NCBI RefSeq assembly: GCF_001411555.2
Contig: NC_049914.1
Location: 17,418,298 to 17,482,297 of the forward strand
Source: Juglans regia
Lineage: Eukaryota; Streptophyta; Magnoliopsida; Fagales; Juglandaceae
Reading direction: 5' to 3'
DNA length: 64,000 nt
A program made the position numbers and the translations under genes. Below are positions 11,786 through 24,552 of the stretch, one piece after another. Under the pieces are notes generated by a model. That model saw only the letters and a list, made by a program, of their open reading frames with translations, searched no databases and was not told the origin of the DNA. The stretch's first letter is position 1; every line of letters begins with the position of its first letter.

Positions 11786-13509
11786 AACATAATTATTGGT
11801 ATTACTTTACATAATAAATTATAGATTATGTAAAAAAAATGAATGAATAAAATATACTTTATTAGCATAATATTAATTCGGAACGTAATATATGTGCATA
11901 TATTCTTTTGATCAGACTTTGACCAAATTATGACATTTAGTCATAGGATGCAATACTTGTGCATTTTATTATTGGCTCGAACCGAAAGGCAAAAAGGCCG
12001 AGATTTGTTAAGTATTGGTGGATACGACATGGCACAAACTGATAAAGCGATAACCATCGACTGATTCATTGATTAGCAAGATTGAACATCACCAAGAGCA
12101 ACCAACATCATACTTCTTTATATTTATCTCTTTCATTTAAATTCAATCTTTATATTAAATTATCCATGCACTTTTTATATAATAATAAAATATTATTAAA
12201 TTAATAATTTTTTACTTTATTTTTATCACATTATATAGTTCTACCAATTAAATGTTAATAATAATTATATTCTAATTAAATTAATATTAAAAAACTATAT
12301 TTTCAAAAGTCATTTAATACTAATAACAAAAAATATTTGATTAAACTCATTTAAATTTCTTAATTACAAACGAAATAATATTTTTTATTAGAGTAAAAAA
12401 TTAATATTTTAATATTTAATGAATCAACATAGTCTTCTATCTTTAATATTTAACAAGCAAAACCTACGTCACCAAAGTAGAAGAATGTGGGTGAAAGAGA
12501 CTAGACTTGTTTATATTTGGAAAGATATTTTGGTTGTCACTTTTTTTATTCTCTTTAATTAGTACTGTTTGTTTTATATATTAGGTTTAATAACTTATCA
12601 TCCGGTTAGAAAAGGTAAGCATAACTACTTAATTTATATTATTTGTGTGCCCATCACTAAATTCCTTTTAATTTTTTAACTCAATAAGTATTAATAAATG
12701 AGTATAAGTACTGTTGAGTCGGCGATAAAATTAAAACCTGGGGACTAAGTAATATTAATACATTTATAATTTCTTTAAAGTTATTTTACCACCCATTAAA
12801 CAAATATCAGTTAGTTATGTAATTACGTTAAATTATTAAATATGAATCTTAATTTTACAAAGTTATTATTTTTATTTAATATAGAATTATAAAATAATCA
12901 TAAATTAATATTTTTCAAAATCATGTATTCCTTATGATTGGCGGCATATCCGATATCTTAGAGAGATATGTTACCATGCAGTTATACTATTTTTTTTATT
13001 AAAAAATAAAAAATTAAAACACAAATAAAAAGTAGTAGAGGGAATCTAGAGTTTTGATCTTCTTGTGTTTGCGGATTTTATTTTATTTTAAATATATTTT
13101 TTATTTTTTAAAATCACATGACACTACAGTGCACGTGAATGCATGAGATAAAGTGAACAATATAACTGGAATGACATAGTAACAATACTCTATCTTCTAT
13201 TAAGAGTTTCAAGCGGGAGAAGAAGGTAATAGGCAAATATATATCGCTATTAAGTTCATGTATCGACTACAATAAACCGACCTGACCCGAGTTTTGACGG
13301 GTTATTCCTGATCGGGTCTCCAACCCGACAAATCAACGGGTTTAATTTTTTGCTTCAACCCATCCTACAGTTCTTTCAGGTACAGAACTGAAAGAACCCC
13401 TTACAGGGTTCAGATGTTAGATCATGATAACTTGGAGATGGCCAAGTGCACAAAATGACAGTACTACCATAGAAATATAAAAAATTACTAAGAGTGATCT
13501 CAAAATCTG

Positions 13510-13644
13510 CTAGTGTCTTACTACCTCCACCCGTGCTGGGTCCATATATGCAAACAAGTTGCTGGTTTCAAGCGGAAGTCTAGTTAGCCAAGCAATTGCT
13601 CCTGAGCCATCTCCTATCGGAGAGCCCCTACCAAAAGTTGACAG
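13510..13644 (-). pseudogene. Unidentified terminal exon of a plant gene
   Basis: Reading the minus strand, a CCTTTAG acceptor is followed by 44 codons and a TAG stop. The peptide starts LSTFGRGSPIGDG, continues GSGAIAWLTRLPLETS and ends DPARVEVVRH. It looks like genuine coding sequence and is flanked by AT-rich DNA. It does not match the C-terminus of HDA9-type deacetylases, although it lies on the same strand downstream of those exons. I do not recognise the protein. It could be a captured or stranded 3' exon. Confidence 0.4.
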
Positions 13645-13974
13645 CTAAAGGTTCTACACTTTTTTTTAAATGACACAACAGATTGCAAAACAAGATGAAT
13701 TTAGAACCACCCAAGAGAATGACTGAACCATCATGGGGAGGCGGTAGACCATCCCAGAAGGGGTGGATCTGGAGACCCTAATGCCAGGGTGGCCACAGTG
13801 CACAGGGTGGTTGTCGGTCAGCCCACCCTACCCAGGGTGGTGTGTCATGGTTTTATTAGTGGGTGTAGAGGAGTGGTTTGTACTACCATGATTAAAGTTA
13901 ATTTCTTCCAATTACGTACATTTTTAACATCATAATACAACTGTTTGCAAAGCAAAGCAACATCCAGACATATC
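13645..13974. other. Non-coding sequence between stray exon and LINE
   Basis: It contains a short patch rich in GGGTGG and CCACCC words (about 13730-13850). No gene is supported. Confidence 0.4.
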
Positions 13975-15688
13975 TTTTTTTTTTATAATTAATAAAAGAT
14001 TTTATTATCAAGACTAGGCACAGCCTAAGTACACGGGAAGTATACAAAGGAAATATATACCACACTCTAGAAGCAGGAAAAAGACTAAAACAGATTCAAT
14101 ACATTATCATCATCCCTTACAAAAATCCTAGCCCACAAACACAAAGTAAAAAAGAAAAAATTCCGAAGTTCTCCGAGAGAACGCTCTATATATTCAAAAC
14201 ATCTCTCATTTATTTCCAGCCAAATACACCACATTAAACATAAAGGAATCATATTCCATCTGGCAGCTACACATTTCCTTCCCTCAAAACCTCTCCAACA
14301 TGCTAGAAGATCACAACTTCCTTTGGCATCACCCAATATAAACATGTCCAACTCAAAACCATATCACAAAAACTTTGCCACTACAATGAAGAAAGAGAAG
14401 ATTTACAGATTCACCTTCCTTCTTACACATGATACACCAATCAGCAATGCACATACCGTGTTCTATAAGGTTATCCGTGGTCAAAACTTTCCCTAGAGCA
14501 ACCACCCAACTGAACAACACCACCTTAGTAGGAGCCTTCACCCTCCAAATGATTTTCCAAGAGAAAGTACAACCAGAATAACAAGTCAGCACCTTATAAA
14601 AAGAACTAACAGAAAACCTAGACTTTCCAGCATGGTCCCACAGTAAACTGTCCTCTCTTCCCTGCATCACTTTTGAATTATAAATTCTTCCCAAAAAATC
14701 AGAAACATCATTCACTTCCCAGTCATTTACCTCTCTGATAAAATCAACATTCCACAGAATATTATTATCCATATGTTGGAAATAATCTGCCACACAGCAT
14801 TTTGATCCCTTGCAATCCTACAAAGAAAGGGAAAATCAGATTTGAGAGCTGATTCCCCATACCAAATATCATGCCAAAAAAGAATCCTCTTCCCTTCCCC
14901 CAAGTTAAATGTAATATGTTTCGAAAACAACCCCCAACCTTTCCTAACGAACTTCCATAAATTCACCCCATACGCTCCTCTAACTTCATTAGAACACCAA
15001 TCCCCTCACCCACTCTCATATTTTACAGCAACAACATTCTTCCATAAAGCATCTCTCTCTAAATGATATCTCCAAAGCCATTTCCCAAGAAGTGCTTTGT
15101 TAAACATCCTCAAATTTCTCACCCCCAATTCTCCAAAAGAAATTGATTGACAAACTTTGTTTCAACTAACCAAATGAAACTTTTTCTCCTCTCCTATACA
15201 TCCCATAAGAAATTGCGATAAATTTTCTCAATTTTTTTTGCAACCCCTGCTAGCAAAGGGAAAATTGAAAGAAAATACATGGAGATTAAACAGCGTACTC
15301 TTTATCAAAGTAATCATCCCCCTTTAGACAAGTATAGCTTTTTCCATATAGCCAACCTTCTCTCGATCTTCTCAATCACCCCTTCTCATATGGAAGCGGA
15401 TTTGTGAGAGGCACCCAACGGAAGACCAAGATACTTCAATGGCAACAAAGAAATCTTTCACTCCAAAATATTAGCCAAATCTGAAATATTTTCTATTGTA
15501 CCCACTGGAACAATCTCAGACTTGTTAAGATTAATCCTTAGACCCGAGACAACTTCAAAACATAACAACAATGCTCTCAAAGATCGAAGATGTTCTTGAT
15601 TAGGCTCACAAAAAATTAAAGTGTCATCGGCAAAGAGAAGATGAGATAATTTAATGCTATTCTGATCCTCATTTCCCACCTCAAGTAT
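13975..15688 (-). mobile_element. L1-type LINE, 5'-truncated copy
   Basis: The minus strand holds the 3' part of a LINE ORF2 with stops and frameshifts. RT remains run from GNEDQNSIKLSHLLFADDT (near 15660) to LINLNKSEIVPVG. A zinc-binding C-terminal region follows (WRVKAPTKVVLFSWVVALGK, then CIMCKKEGES near 14430). A poly(A) tail reads as Ts at 13975-13984. The sequence is clearly related to the LINE at 15694-20990, at matching positions. The 5' end stops abruptly inside the RT domain, typical of incomplete reverse transcription, but see the finding on the odd junction with its neighbour. Confidence 0.85.
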
Positions 15689-15860
15689 AGCCTAAGAATA
15701 GGCATAGCCCAAGTACACAGGATATATACAAAGGAAATACCTACTACACTCTAGAAAGCAGGAAAACTAAAACAAAAACAGATTTAGTACATTATCATTC
15801 CTTACGAAGATCTTAAAGATAAAATTCCGAAGATCTTCAAAAGAATGCTTTGTCTTCAAA

Positions 15861-18800
15861 TTATCTCCCATTCATTTCCAGCCATAGACACCACATTAAA
15901 CACAAAGGAATCATTCTCCACCTGGTAGCTACACATTTCCTTGCCTCAAAACCACACCAACATGCAAGAAGATCCACAACTTCCTTAGACATCAGCCAAT
16001 ATAAACTCGTCCGACCAATAACCTCATTCCACAAAGACTTTGCCACCTCACAATGTAAAAAAAAAAGATGATTTGCAGATTCGTCATCCTTCTTGCACAT
16101 AACACACCAATCAACTATACACAAACCACGCTTTCTAAGGTTATCCACGGTCGATACTTTCCCTAGAGCAACCACCCTACTGAAGAACACCACCTTAGTA
16201 GATACCTTCACCCTCCAAATGCTTTTCCAGGGGAATACACAACCAAAATGACAATTATGCACATTATAAAAAGAACTAACTGAAAACCTGAAATTTCCAG
16301 CATAGTCCCACAATAGCTTGTCCTCTCTTCGCTGCATCACTTTTGAATTATAAATTCTTCCCAAAAAATCTGAAACAACATTCACTTCTCAATCATTTTC
16401 ATCTCTAATAAAGTCAACATTCCATAGAATATTATTATCTGTAAATTGAAGATAATTTGCCATAGTAACATTTTGATCCCTTGCAATCCTATAAAGAGAT
16501 GGAAAATCTGATTTGAGAGCTGATTCCTCACACCAAATGTCATGCCAAAAGAAAATCATCTTCCCTTTGCCCACCTTAAATTTAATATGTTTAGAAAACT
16601 TCCCCCAACCTTTCCTAATATTCTCCCATAAACTCACCCCAAACGCTCCTCTAACTTCATTAGAACACTAATCCCCCCACCCACTCCCATATTTAACAGC
16701 AACAACATTCCTCCATAAAGTATCTCTCTCTTCATGATATCTCCAAAGCCATTTTCCAAGAAGTGCTTTATTAAACAACCTCAAATTTCTCGCCCCCAAT
16801 CCTCCACAAGAAACCGGTTGACAAACCCTATTCCAACTAACCAAATGAAACCTATTTTCCTCTCCTATTCCTCCCCATAAGAAATTACGATAAAGTTTCT
16901 CAATTGTTCTTGCTACTCCAGCTGGCAAAGGGAAAAGTGAAAGAAAATATGTAGGAAGATTAGACAACGTACTCTTTATCAAAGTAATTCTTCCCCCTTT
17001 AGAAAAATATAACTTCTTCCATCCAGTCGACCTTCTCTCGATCTTCTCAATCACCCCATCCCATATCAAAATAGATTTGTAAGAAGCACCCAAGGGAAGA
17101 CCAAGATACTTCAGCAGCAATGAAGAAATCTTATACTCCAAAATTTTAACCAAATCTGAAATATTGCCTATTGCACCCACAAGTACAATTTCAAACTTGT
17201 TTAGGTTAATCCTTAGACCCGAGACAGTTTCAAAATATAACAAGGCTCTCAAAGTTCGAATATGTTCTTAGTTGGACTGCTTGAAAATCAAAGTGTCATC
17301 GGCAAGAAGAAGATGAGATAATTTAATGTTATTTCGTTCCACATTTCCCACCTCAAAACCTGACAAGTACCTTCCTTCTACCGCCGTTTCCAACATTCTA
17401 CTCAACGCATCCATGACAAGGACAAAAAGAAAAGGAGATTGCGAATCTCCTTGTCTCAAACCACGTGAACTATTAAAAAACCCAACCGGGGTGCCATTCA
17501 CCAAAATGGAAAATCTCGACGTCGAAATGCATTACTTGATCCACATACACAATTTCTCTCCAAAACCATATCTCCCAAGCAAATACAAGAGAAAATCCCA
17601 ACTAACATGATCATATGCTTTTTCCATGTCCAATTTAATCAAAATTCCATATTCATTTGATTTAATTCTGATGTCCACATCCTCATTAGCAACTAAAACC
17701 GATTCAAGAATTTGTCTCCCTCTTACAAAGGCATTTTGAGATTTCGATATAATATTTACCAACACCACACTCATACAATTATCTAACACCTTAAAGATTA
17801 TCTTGTATGCTCCATTCACCAAACTAATAGGCCAAAAATCCAGCATCTCCACAGCCCTTGGGAATGCGATAAATGTAGCATTGAAACTTTTTTCAAATTT
17901 CATAAATGTATAAAATTCAAGAAAAACCTTCATAATATCATCCCACACTATATCCCAACAAGATTGAAAAAAAGCCATTGAGAAACCATCCGGACCCGGA
18001 GCCTTATCCCTTGCCATTCCTCTAACCATATCAAGAACTTCATCCTCTTCAAAAGCTCTCTCTAACCATTCTGCACTTGCCTGATCAATGGAGTAAAAAT
18101 TCAGTCCATTAAGCTTTTTTCTTCATGAGTATTCTTCCCTGAACAACTTCTCATAGAAATTGACAATGTGATCCTTAATGACCTCTTAATCTGAAATGAT
18201 GATTTCACCATCATGAAGAGCCCCAATAACGTTATTTCTTCAATGAAAATTTGCCATACGGTGAAAAAACTTTATGCACTTGTCACCTTCCTTCAGCCAA
18301 AGGACCCGGGATTTCTGCCTCCAAGAGATTTCCTCCATTAAAATGATCTTCTCTAATTCATTCACCACCACTTTTTTTTCTCTCCAAATTCCTCACCGGA
18401 CATGTCCCCTAGCAGCTCCCTTTCCTCCAAACTCTTCAACTGCTGCAACAAAAGTTTCCATTTATTTTTTGTGTTCCCAACCTCCTCAACATTCCACTTC
18501 TTCAAATACGTTTTTAATGCTTTTAAGTTTACTAGCCAGTACAAAGCTCAGAGTACCAGAAAGAGTACGAAGACCACCACCTCACCCTATCCACAAAACC
18601 TTCAACATCCAACCGCATATTTTCAAATTTAAAATACCTTAGCCCTCTAAAAATGCCCCCACTCTCCAGCATAATAGGATAATGGTCAGAACGCATTCTC
18701 GGTGACCTTTTCTGCCTCAAATCAAGAAAACAAACCTCCCAAGAAACTAAAACCAAAAATCTGTCCAGCCTAGACCATGCCCTTCCATTGGACCACGTAA

Positions 18801-19346
18801 AATCCCCACTAACCAGGGTAAATCGATCAAACCAAGCTCAAAAATCAGATCTGAAAAAGCATTCATGGCATGAGAGAGATAATTATCCCCCACTCGCTCG
18901 CTAGGGAACCGTGTAATGTTGAAATCCCCTCCAAAACAACAAAGAACATCCCAACAGCAGTAAACACCCGCCATTTCATCCCATAAAATACTCCTACTAT
19001 TATCCACATTAGGACCATAAATCCTCGCAAAAGCCCATCCATCATCCACAATTTTTAATCAACAAGCAACCATAAACTCTCCCACATAATTATATACCAT
19101 CTCCACTAACCTCCTATTCCCCATAACAATAATACCACCCGAAGCCCCTTTCGAAACTAATTCAACCCATCCCACACATTGACAACTCTGTAAACTGTTC
19201 ACAATTGTTTAATTAACCAACTTCAGCTTGGCTTCTTGGAAACAAATAAAATCATCACTCCACTTTCGAATCATATTCTTTACCCGACGACGTTTTCAAA
19301 AGGCATTCAACCCCCTCACATTCCAAGAGATGATTGTTGGTTTCAT
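15861..19346 (-). pseudogene. LINE ORF2: endonuclease, reverse transcriptase, zinc-binding C-terminus
   Basis: Starts at ATG 19346-19344 with IISWNVRGLNAF, the usual opening of a plant L1 APE endonuclease; FGGDFNITRFPSER (near 18900) and later RKRSPRMRSDHYPIML continue it. RT motifs: APGPDGFSMAFFQSCW (near 17980), IKLDMEKAYDHVSWDF (near 17620), [20 protein letters not shown] (near 17450), [11 protein letters not shown] (near 17300). The C-terminal CVMCKKDDESANHLFFLHC lies near 16090. Stops and frameshifts break it into at least seven pieces, the first stop at codon 17. QGDP reads QGDS and FADD reads LADD, so the active-site neighbourhood has also drifted. Confidence 0.85.
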
Positions 19347-19360
19347 TGGTAACTATAAAT

Positions 19361-20879
19361 AATCCTATCCTTGCCTTTATTTCTAAGGCACTTCCTCCCT
19401 TTGTATTATAATTAATAGAGCACGATAACCTCTTCAATTCCCTCTCCTTCTTTAGAGCAGATCTAGCCAATGAAGGTTGACCAACCTCTATAGCCATTAG
19501 AAGTGTTCTAAATTGTTCCTCAAATCCGACATGAGATTCCCACACAATCCTTGATTTCATCCACTTTCCTCATCACCCTATCAGATGAAGAATTGGGCCC
19601 ATCAATTTCAAGAAGGATAGAACACAACGGATTTGGGTCCATTTCTTCATCAGACTCCCTTAGCTCTCCTGACTCACTTGCCTTTGCTTCCTCCTCCCCT
19701 CCAAGAACCATCTGCAGCTCAGAGTTAAGCCTTTGGGTGCAAGGCAACCCAGAAACAAACTCCTCAATGGACCCAATGACATTACCACTCATTTCCACAT
19801 CTCCCTCCACCACTTCCATGGTTCCACCCCCTCTGAAGCCCTCTCAGTCCCTCCAAAACATAGCTTAGTAGGAGCCAGTAACATCTGAGAAGAGAACCTC
19901 CCAACACCGAGATGAGAATCTCCCATTAGAAACTCAAGCTCAAAGAAAGGCAACAAACTACCCTTCGTCGGAGTTGAACTCACCACCTGAATACCCTTAA
20001 GAGGGATCGACTACCACCGTCGTCCCTTTCTGTGAAGAAATCGCAACCTCCTGTGCCGTTGAGGGTTTAATCTGGGTCTCCTCAGAGTTTTGATTCTCAG
20101 ATCTGAGTAAATGAAGAGTTGTCGTAGGATAAGCCCCCGTCGAAGAGCCTTTCAAGGACTCGCCTACTGCTGACGACCTTGTATGTGACGTTGAAGTGCC
20201 TGTCAGAGCCACCAAGCCCATGGGCTGTGCCTCCACTCCCCTTGGGCTTTTGGAGCCATGTATTTCAAGTAAGGGCTTTGCCCTCCAATGATCAGACCTG
20301 TTTGTTGGGCCTCGATCATGCCCATCTGCTGTCTTAACTTTAAAACCCTCAGGCCCATACTGCAACTCCCCCATCCTTTTTCCTTCTTCCTTATCCGTTG
20401 AATTTAACACCTTTCGAAGATGTATAAAAAATCATCTTATTTCTGGAATCCCATTCATTGGGGACAACTCTGTTTTCAGAAACTAAGACAGAGTTCCCAA
20501 AATCAACCATCTCTCTTATTAATCTCACAAAACCTACCCAACCACCCACTTTCCTCCCTTCTAGAATCACTATGATTCCATTCCCAGTAACAATGCCAAA
20601 CTCAATCAGCTTCACAAATCTGCCAAATGCGTTTTGAAACTTTTGGACCATAAAAACTTTATTACCTTCATTTTTTCTTTTTTTTTTTTTCTGAAAAGAA
20701 TCTTTATTGCCCGATAACCTTAGACAGTCCTCCACCACCTTTGACATCCAAATAACCATTCCTCTACTGACATGAAGGGATTTAGACATTTTCCTACTCC
20801 TCTCAGTAATACAAAAAAAGTTACCACCTTTCCTACTAAACACAAACCTCTTAGCTTCAATGCAAAATCTACGATCCAT
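19361..20879 (-). pseudogene. LINE ORF1 (nucleic-acid-binding protein), interrupted
   Basis: Begins MDRRFCIEAKRFVF at 20879 and continues MSKSLHVSRGMVIWMSKVVE, an ORF1 type common in woody plant LINEs and expected to bind element RNA. The region to 19997 is open; the frame is then lost and pieces continue to about 19361, just before ORF2. A charged, Ser-rich tail fits a flexible ORF1 C-terminus. Family assignment is from memory of similar LINEs. Confidence 0.6.
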
Positions 20880-21005
20880 CTTTCAACAAACTAAAGATAA
20901 AACTAAAAGAAGAAAAAAGAAAAATGGAACACGAATCAGGGAAGCAATGAAATATTAAGGATTGTCCCCGACGAGGAGCGCTAGGAATGGAAGATGAAAG
21001 GTCAT

Positions 21006-21008
<3 letters not shown>

Positions 21009-21048
<40 letters not shown>
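21009..21048. repeat. (GA)n microsatellite
   Basis: Twenty GA units at the 5' boundary of the LINE. A CT-rich tract at a LINE 5' end can belong to its 5' UTR or to the target site. Confidence 0.9.
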
Positions 21049-21051
<3 letters not shown>

Positions 21052-21864
21052 TTTTCCAATAAAGAAAACGGACTATTCCTCTAGTGGAGCTATTAACTCT
21101 TCATTATTTACTCCTTTGGCTTCCTCATTTCTTATCTATTCTACTTTGAACTCTTTGTATTCTTACCAGTTAATTTTGATGTGTGTTGAGATATAAAAAT
21201 TGTTATCCCTCAAGATTATAAGAACAATTTTATATTTTAGACTATTTGTGATAGAAATTATAGACAATCAATGCGCATAGTAAGCTAGTTATTCCCGCTC
21301 ATGGCGCTGGTCGATGATTAGTTTAACTAATTTCAAGGTTTGCAAAGCATTTTTAGTGCATGTCTCCTTTGCCACCACTTGCTTCTGCACGTGCCATAGT
21401 TATTAAAATCATACTGACCAGTGGTTGGGTGCTTGGTTTCAGTTTAAACCTGAGTTTGAGTGACAAAAGTCGATACGGCTAAGCTACAAGAGCTTCTTTT
21501 GCAAGAAACACTTTTATTATTATTAGCTTTTTATTTATGATTAATACAACACAGAAGATATTTCTAGTTTAAAGGCTCATCAATTACACTGGTTGTATTG
21601 AGAACCACCATTCCCCATCCATGCTGAGCACAGTTTTTATAACTATTGTCAAACCTGGACCTTCACAATGCTTACAGTTTTAAGAATTTAATAACAAAAT
21701 TCACTACTCAATCTTTGAAGGACCAAAACACTAAAATCAATTTTCTATCAAAGATTTGAGACATTTACTGAATACTTTTCCAACATTGTTATACAATAAA
21801 TGGATATTACCACATATCAATAGCTTATGGAGCTAAATGCACTGAAAAAAAAAATTCATTTTAC
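21049..21864 (-). other. Intron 3 remains of the HDA9-like gene
   Basis: Follows the donor of exon 3 (TTA|GTAAAATG) on the minus strand. I looked for the next expected HDA9 exon (Tyr-Asn-Leu-Gly-Glu-Asp and following residues) and did not find it. The DNA is AT-rich and non-coding up to the LINE. Confidence 0.5.
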
Positions 21865-22317
21865 TAATTCATCTGAGAACATGTGTTGAGTGTCAGGTGT
21901 AATCCGGTGTAAAAAGTCAACATAATCAGCTGAATGGAATTGAGCAAGCTCAACTGGGTATGCCTTGTGAGGCCGCTGCATTATACAACAAAAACAGTCC
22001 AAACCATAAAATTGTTGTCAGAAAACTTACAATAAATTATAATATACAAAAAATCTAGTTACTATATAAAGCACTTCTATGTTTAGTGACTTACATATAC
22101 GTCCATCTTCTGGTGGAGCTCGTAGGAGAGGACGAGATGGTGGGTCACACAAAGCCGGTGTGGCTTCATCGGATGGTTTGGGCCAAAATAAACACTACCC
22201 ACATCCCCTGTAATACCCATTTTCACGTTAAGTACCTTACGATCAACTTATTTCTTTCGTTGTAAATATGACTGCAACATAAGAGTGTTAAACTCTATTA
22301 TATAGCACAACTTGAGA

Positions 22318-22935
22318 TTTTTTTTTATAAGATAAATTTAACCAAGTAAAAAGGGAAGTTAACCAAAACAAAGGATCCATGCAAGAGATGTGCCTAAATA
22401 GAAAAAGGAAATAGATCCAAAAATTCCTGGAAACTAGACATATAAAAGGTGACACTATTGTGGACCACCCTTCAATGGTTTTTTTGATAAGTCGACCACC
22501 CTTCAATGGTACTGGGTGTTTGGAATCTAGGTCATGAGGTCCATCACTGGCTTCTCACAATCTTCAAAGCTAGGCCATTTCTCTCCCTCCAAATACACTA
22601 CATTAAAAAAGACAAGATCATTTCCCACAATAATGCACATTGATGACTACCAAGAAGCCCATTCCAATAAGCTATAAGAACACTTGTGAAGTCATGGCCC
22701 AAATTACCTCAAAAAGGCCGAAGATGGAGCAAACTCCCCCCAAACCCTTCAAATGTTCTTCCAAGAGGCAATCCTGAGAGACCATTGACCTCAAGAAAAA
22801 CCAACCTTCTCCTGAGTTTCGTGTCCACTGACACCCTCCAAAACCACTCATTCGTAGATAACTTAAAATTATATACATTGGGCAAAAAACATTCATCGCA
22901 CATAACACAGACTAGTCTTGTTGCTAATAAAACCA
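22318..22935 (-). mobile_element. LINE 3' fragment in HDA9-like intron 1
   Basis: Minus-strand reading gives broken stretches typical of a LINE ORF2 C-terminus (STNEWFWRVSVDTKLRRRLV, then a CIWRERE-like region) and ends in a poly(A) tail, seen as nine Ts at 22318-22326 preceded by TTATA on that strand. It is 5'-truncated and frameshifted. No TSD was found. Confidence 0.5.
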
Positions 22936-23470
22936 ATCAAAAGTATCCGTCTAGGCCTAAATTTCCCTTCATTCCGGTTCTCAAAATATGCAATAATATG
23001 AAAAACAGGCCGCACTTCACGGAAACCATATAAATATACAATTAGATGTACTTGAAACAGTTCATTATTGCTCAATTTATGGTAGAAACAATGCTTTCGA
23101 CCTCTTCAGCTAGCCATTAAGTCCCAGGATACTGTGCCGTCGTTAACAATCAAAGTAACTAGCTGAATAGTGACGTCTGGCCCAGCCAAGCGCAGGTTCG
23201 GTTGGCTCAGTCCAAGTAACAGAGATTTCAAGATGGATAGAAAATCAACACCTTTCCCAATTCAACATTTATCTTCAGAGCCAAACATACAGAAAGATCG
23301 CATATACAGGCCTACAGGGAAAGGCTAGGGTTTCGGTTTTCATAAATATCTTGGCAGAATGTTTGAAGTACATATTTACATATTGTTTAAGGGTGGTATT
23401 TAATTAAGAAAAGAAAGAAAGAATATCTAATTAAGAAAAGAAAGAAAGAAAGAATGTTGAACATTTGCCA

Positions 23471-23475
23471 GTAAT
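23471..23475. repeat. Left target-site duplication of copia element (GTAAT)
   Basis: Directly abuts the LTR start and matches 30706-30710, as expected for copia integrase (5-bp duplication). Confidence 0.9.
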
Positions 23476-23954
23476 TGTAAAAATACACAAAAATACATGC
23501 TAGAAATCAGAATCTAAAATAGTAATATTGAAAACGAAAATGGTGAAAATATACCTGCGGAAGCCATGTTTCCAGAATGCATATAGACAGATCTTCTCCT
23601 CCTTGCTCCTCCCAAAATATCAGCTATCAATGGGGCAAGCCAATGGACATATGGAGAGGAGGAGGGATCTAGCCTCTTATAAAAGAAAACTAATGGAGTC
23701 CACCCATTAAGGACTCAAATAAATATGGGTCTATACAAATTCCATAATCAAGACCCTTGGTTTTCCAGGCCTACATATGTAATTATACCACAATATAAAT
23801 AGGATATAATCCTATATTACTAACGTGCAACAAACCCCAAATGATCACTCAACTTAGTGGGTTAAAACAAAATATCATTGTGAGCTATATATATGTCTAA
23901 CCCGTTTTATAAAATGTGCAATCAAATGAAGCCCATATTTAAAATATTTTAACA
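23476..23954 (-). repeat. Copia 3' LTR
   Basis: 479 bp, TGTTAAAATA...TTTTTACA on the minus strand. It contains a TATA-like TTTTATAAGAGG near 23680. Confidence 0.95.
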
Positions 23955-23969
23955 TTCTCCCACTTGGGC
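23955..23969 (-). promoter_or_regulatory. Copia polypurine tract
   Basis: GCCCAAGTGGGAGAA on the minus strand, directly before the 3' LTR; the same word as at 1558-1572. Confidence 0.8.
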
Positions 23970-24552
23970 AAAAATTGATTGCTATAAAATAAAACTTGTT
24001 TTAAAAAATAAATAAATAAATAAATAAATAAAAATAAAATGACTCTCGGGTTAGACTACAAAGGTGGCCACACAAATACATAGCTCAAATGATAGCACCT
24101 TAGAAAACACGATCCGGTCCAATAAGAATATCAACATCGAACATGGAAATCGTTACACCACTTAAACGATGTAAGACCACTCCACAGCTACAAATGCTAA
24201 TATCCTTATCGACATGGATCCCCATCCTCCGACCAATGTGGTAGTATGTAGTATGAACTTAGCATCAATGTGATCAAAAGCTGTGCTAATTCATATCAGT
24301 CCTCATAATGCTTCAAAATGAAGCCATGTCTCTAAAAGAGACTCATCTTATGTCTTTTGCCCATATATCTCGAGATCATAATGATATTATAATAAAAGAC
24401 ATAAGCCAAATGCATGCTCAAAAACTTAGTGTATGAATAGGGGAAATTTATTATTATTGGAAAGGGGCTGCACCCTAAAACAAATGGGTTACCTACGTAC
24501 CCTGTAAAGGGATCAAGCCAAAACGTAGTTCTTTTTACATAAGTAACTCCCA

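Larger units (their letters stand above)
10973..13509. other. AT-rich intergenic stretch without genes
   Basis: About 2.5 kb with no supported reading frame. It holds NAC upstream sequence, microsatellites and a patch of ACCCGA/CGGGT words at about 13280-13365 like the subterminal repeats of plant hAT elements. The 11470-11660 part, with CTCAACTAATCTCATCTAA-type words, resembles sequence at 36500-36700, suggesting a shared AT-rich MITE family. Confidence 0.5.
15694..20990 (-). mobile_element. L1-type LINE, nearly full length but decayed
   Basis: On the minus strand the order is 5' UTR (about 20880-20990), ORF1 (19361-20879), ORF2 (15861-19346) and a short 3' UTR. Both ORFs are interrupted. 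The 3' end lacks the poly(A) tail and last bases seen in its neighbour; alignment of the two 3' UTRs starts at about 15694. A (GA)n tract lies just outside the 5' end. No TSD could be fixed. Confidence 0.85.

Noticed and set aside
18274..19868. Plus-strand frames rich in Ser/Pro/Thr
   Set aside because: Antisense to LINE ORF1 and ORF2 on the minus strand.
23401..23460. Repeated AAGAAAGAAAG words considered as a CRISPR-like or regulatory array
   Set aside because: A simple A/G-rich microsatellite in an intron; no spacers and a plant context.
23528..23710. 60-codon frame repeated at 30279-30461
   Set aside because: It lies in both copia LTRs on the strand opposite to the element; the repetition comes from the LTRs, not from a gene family.
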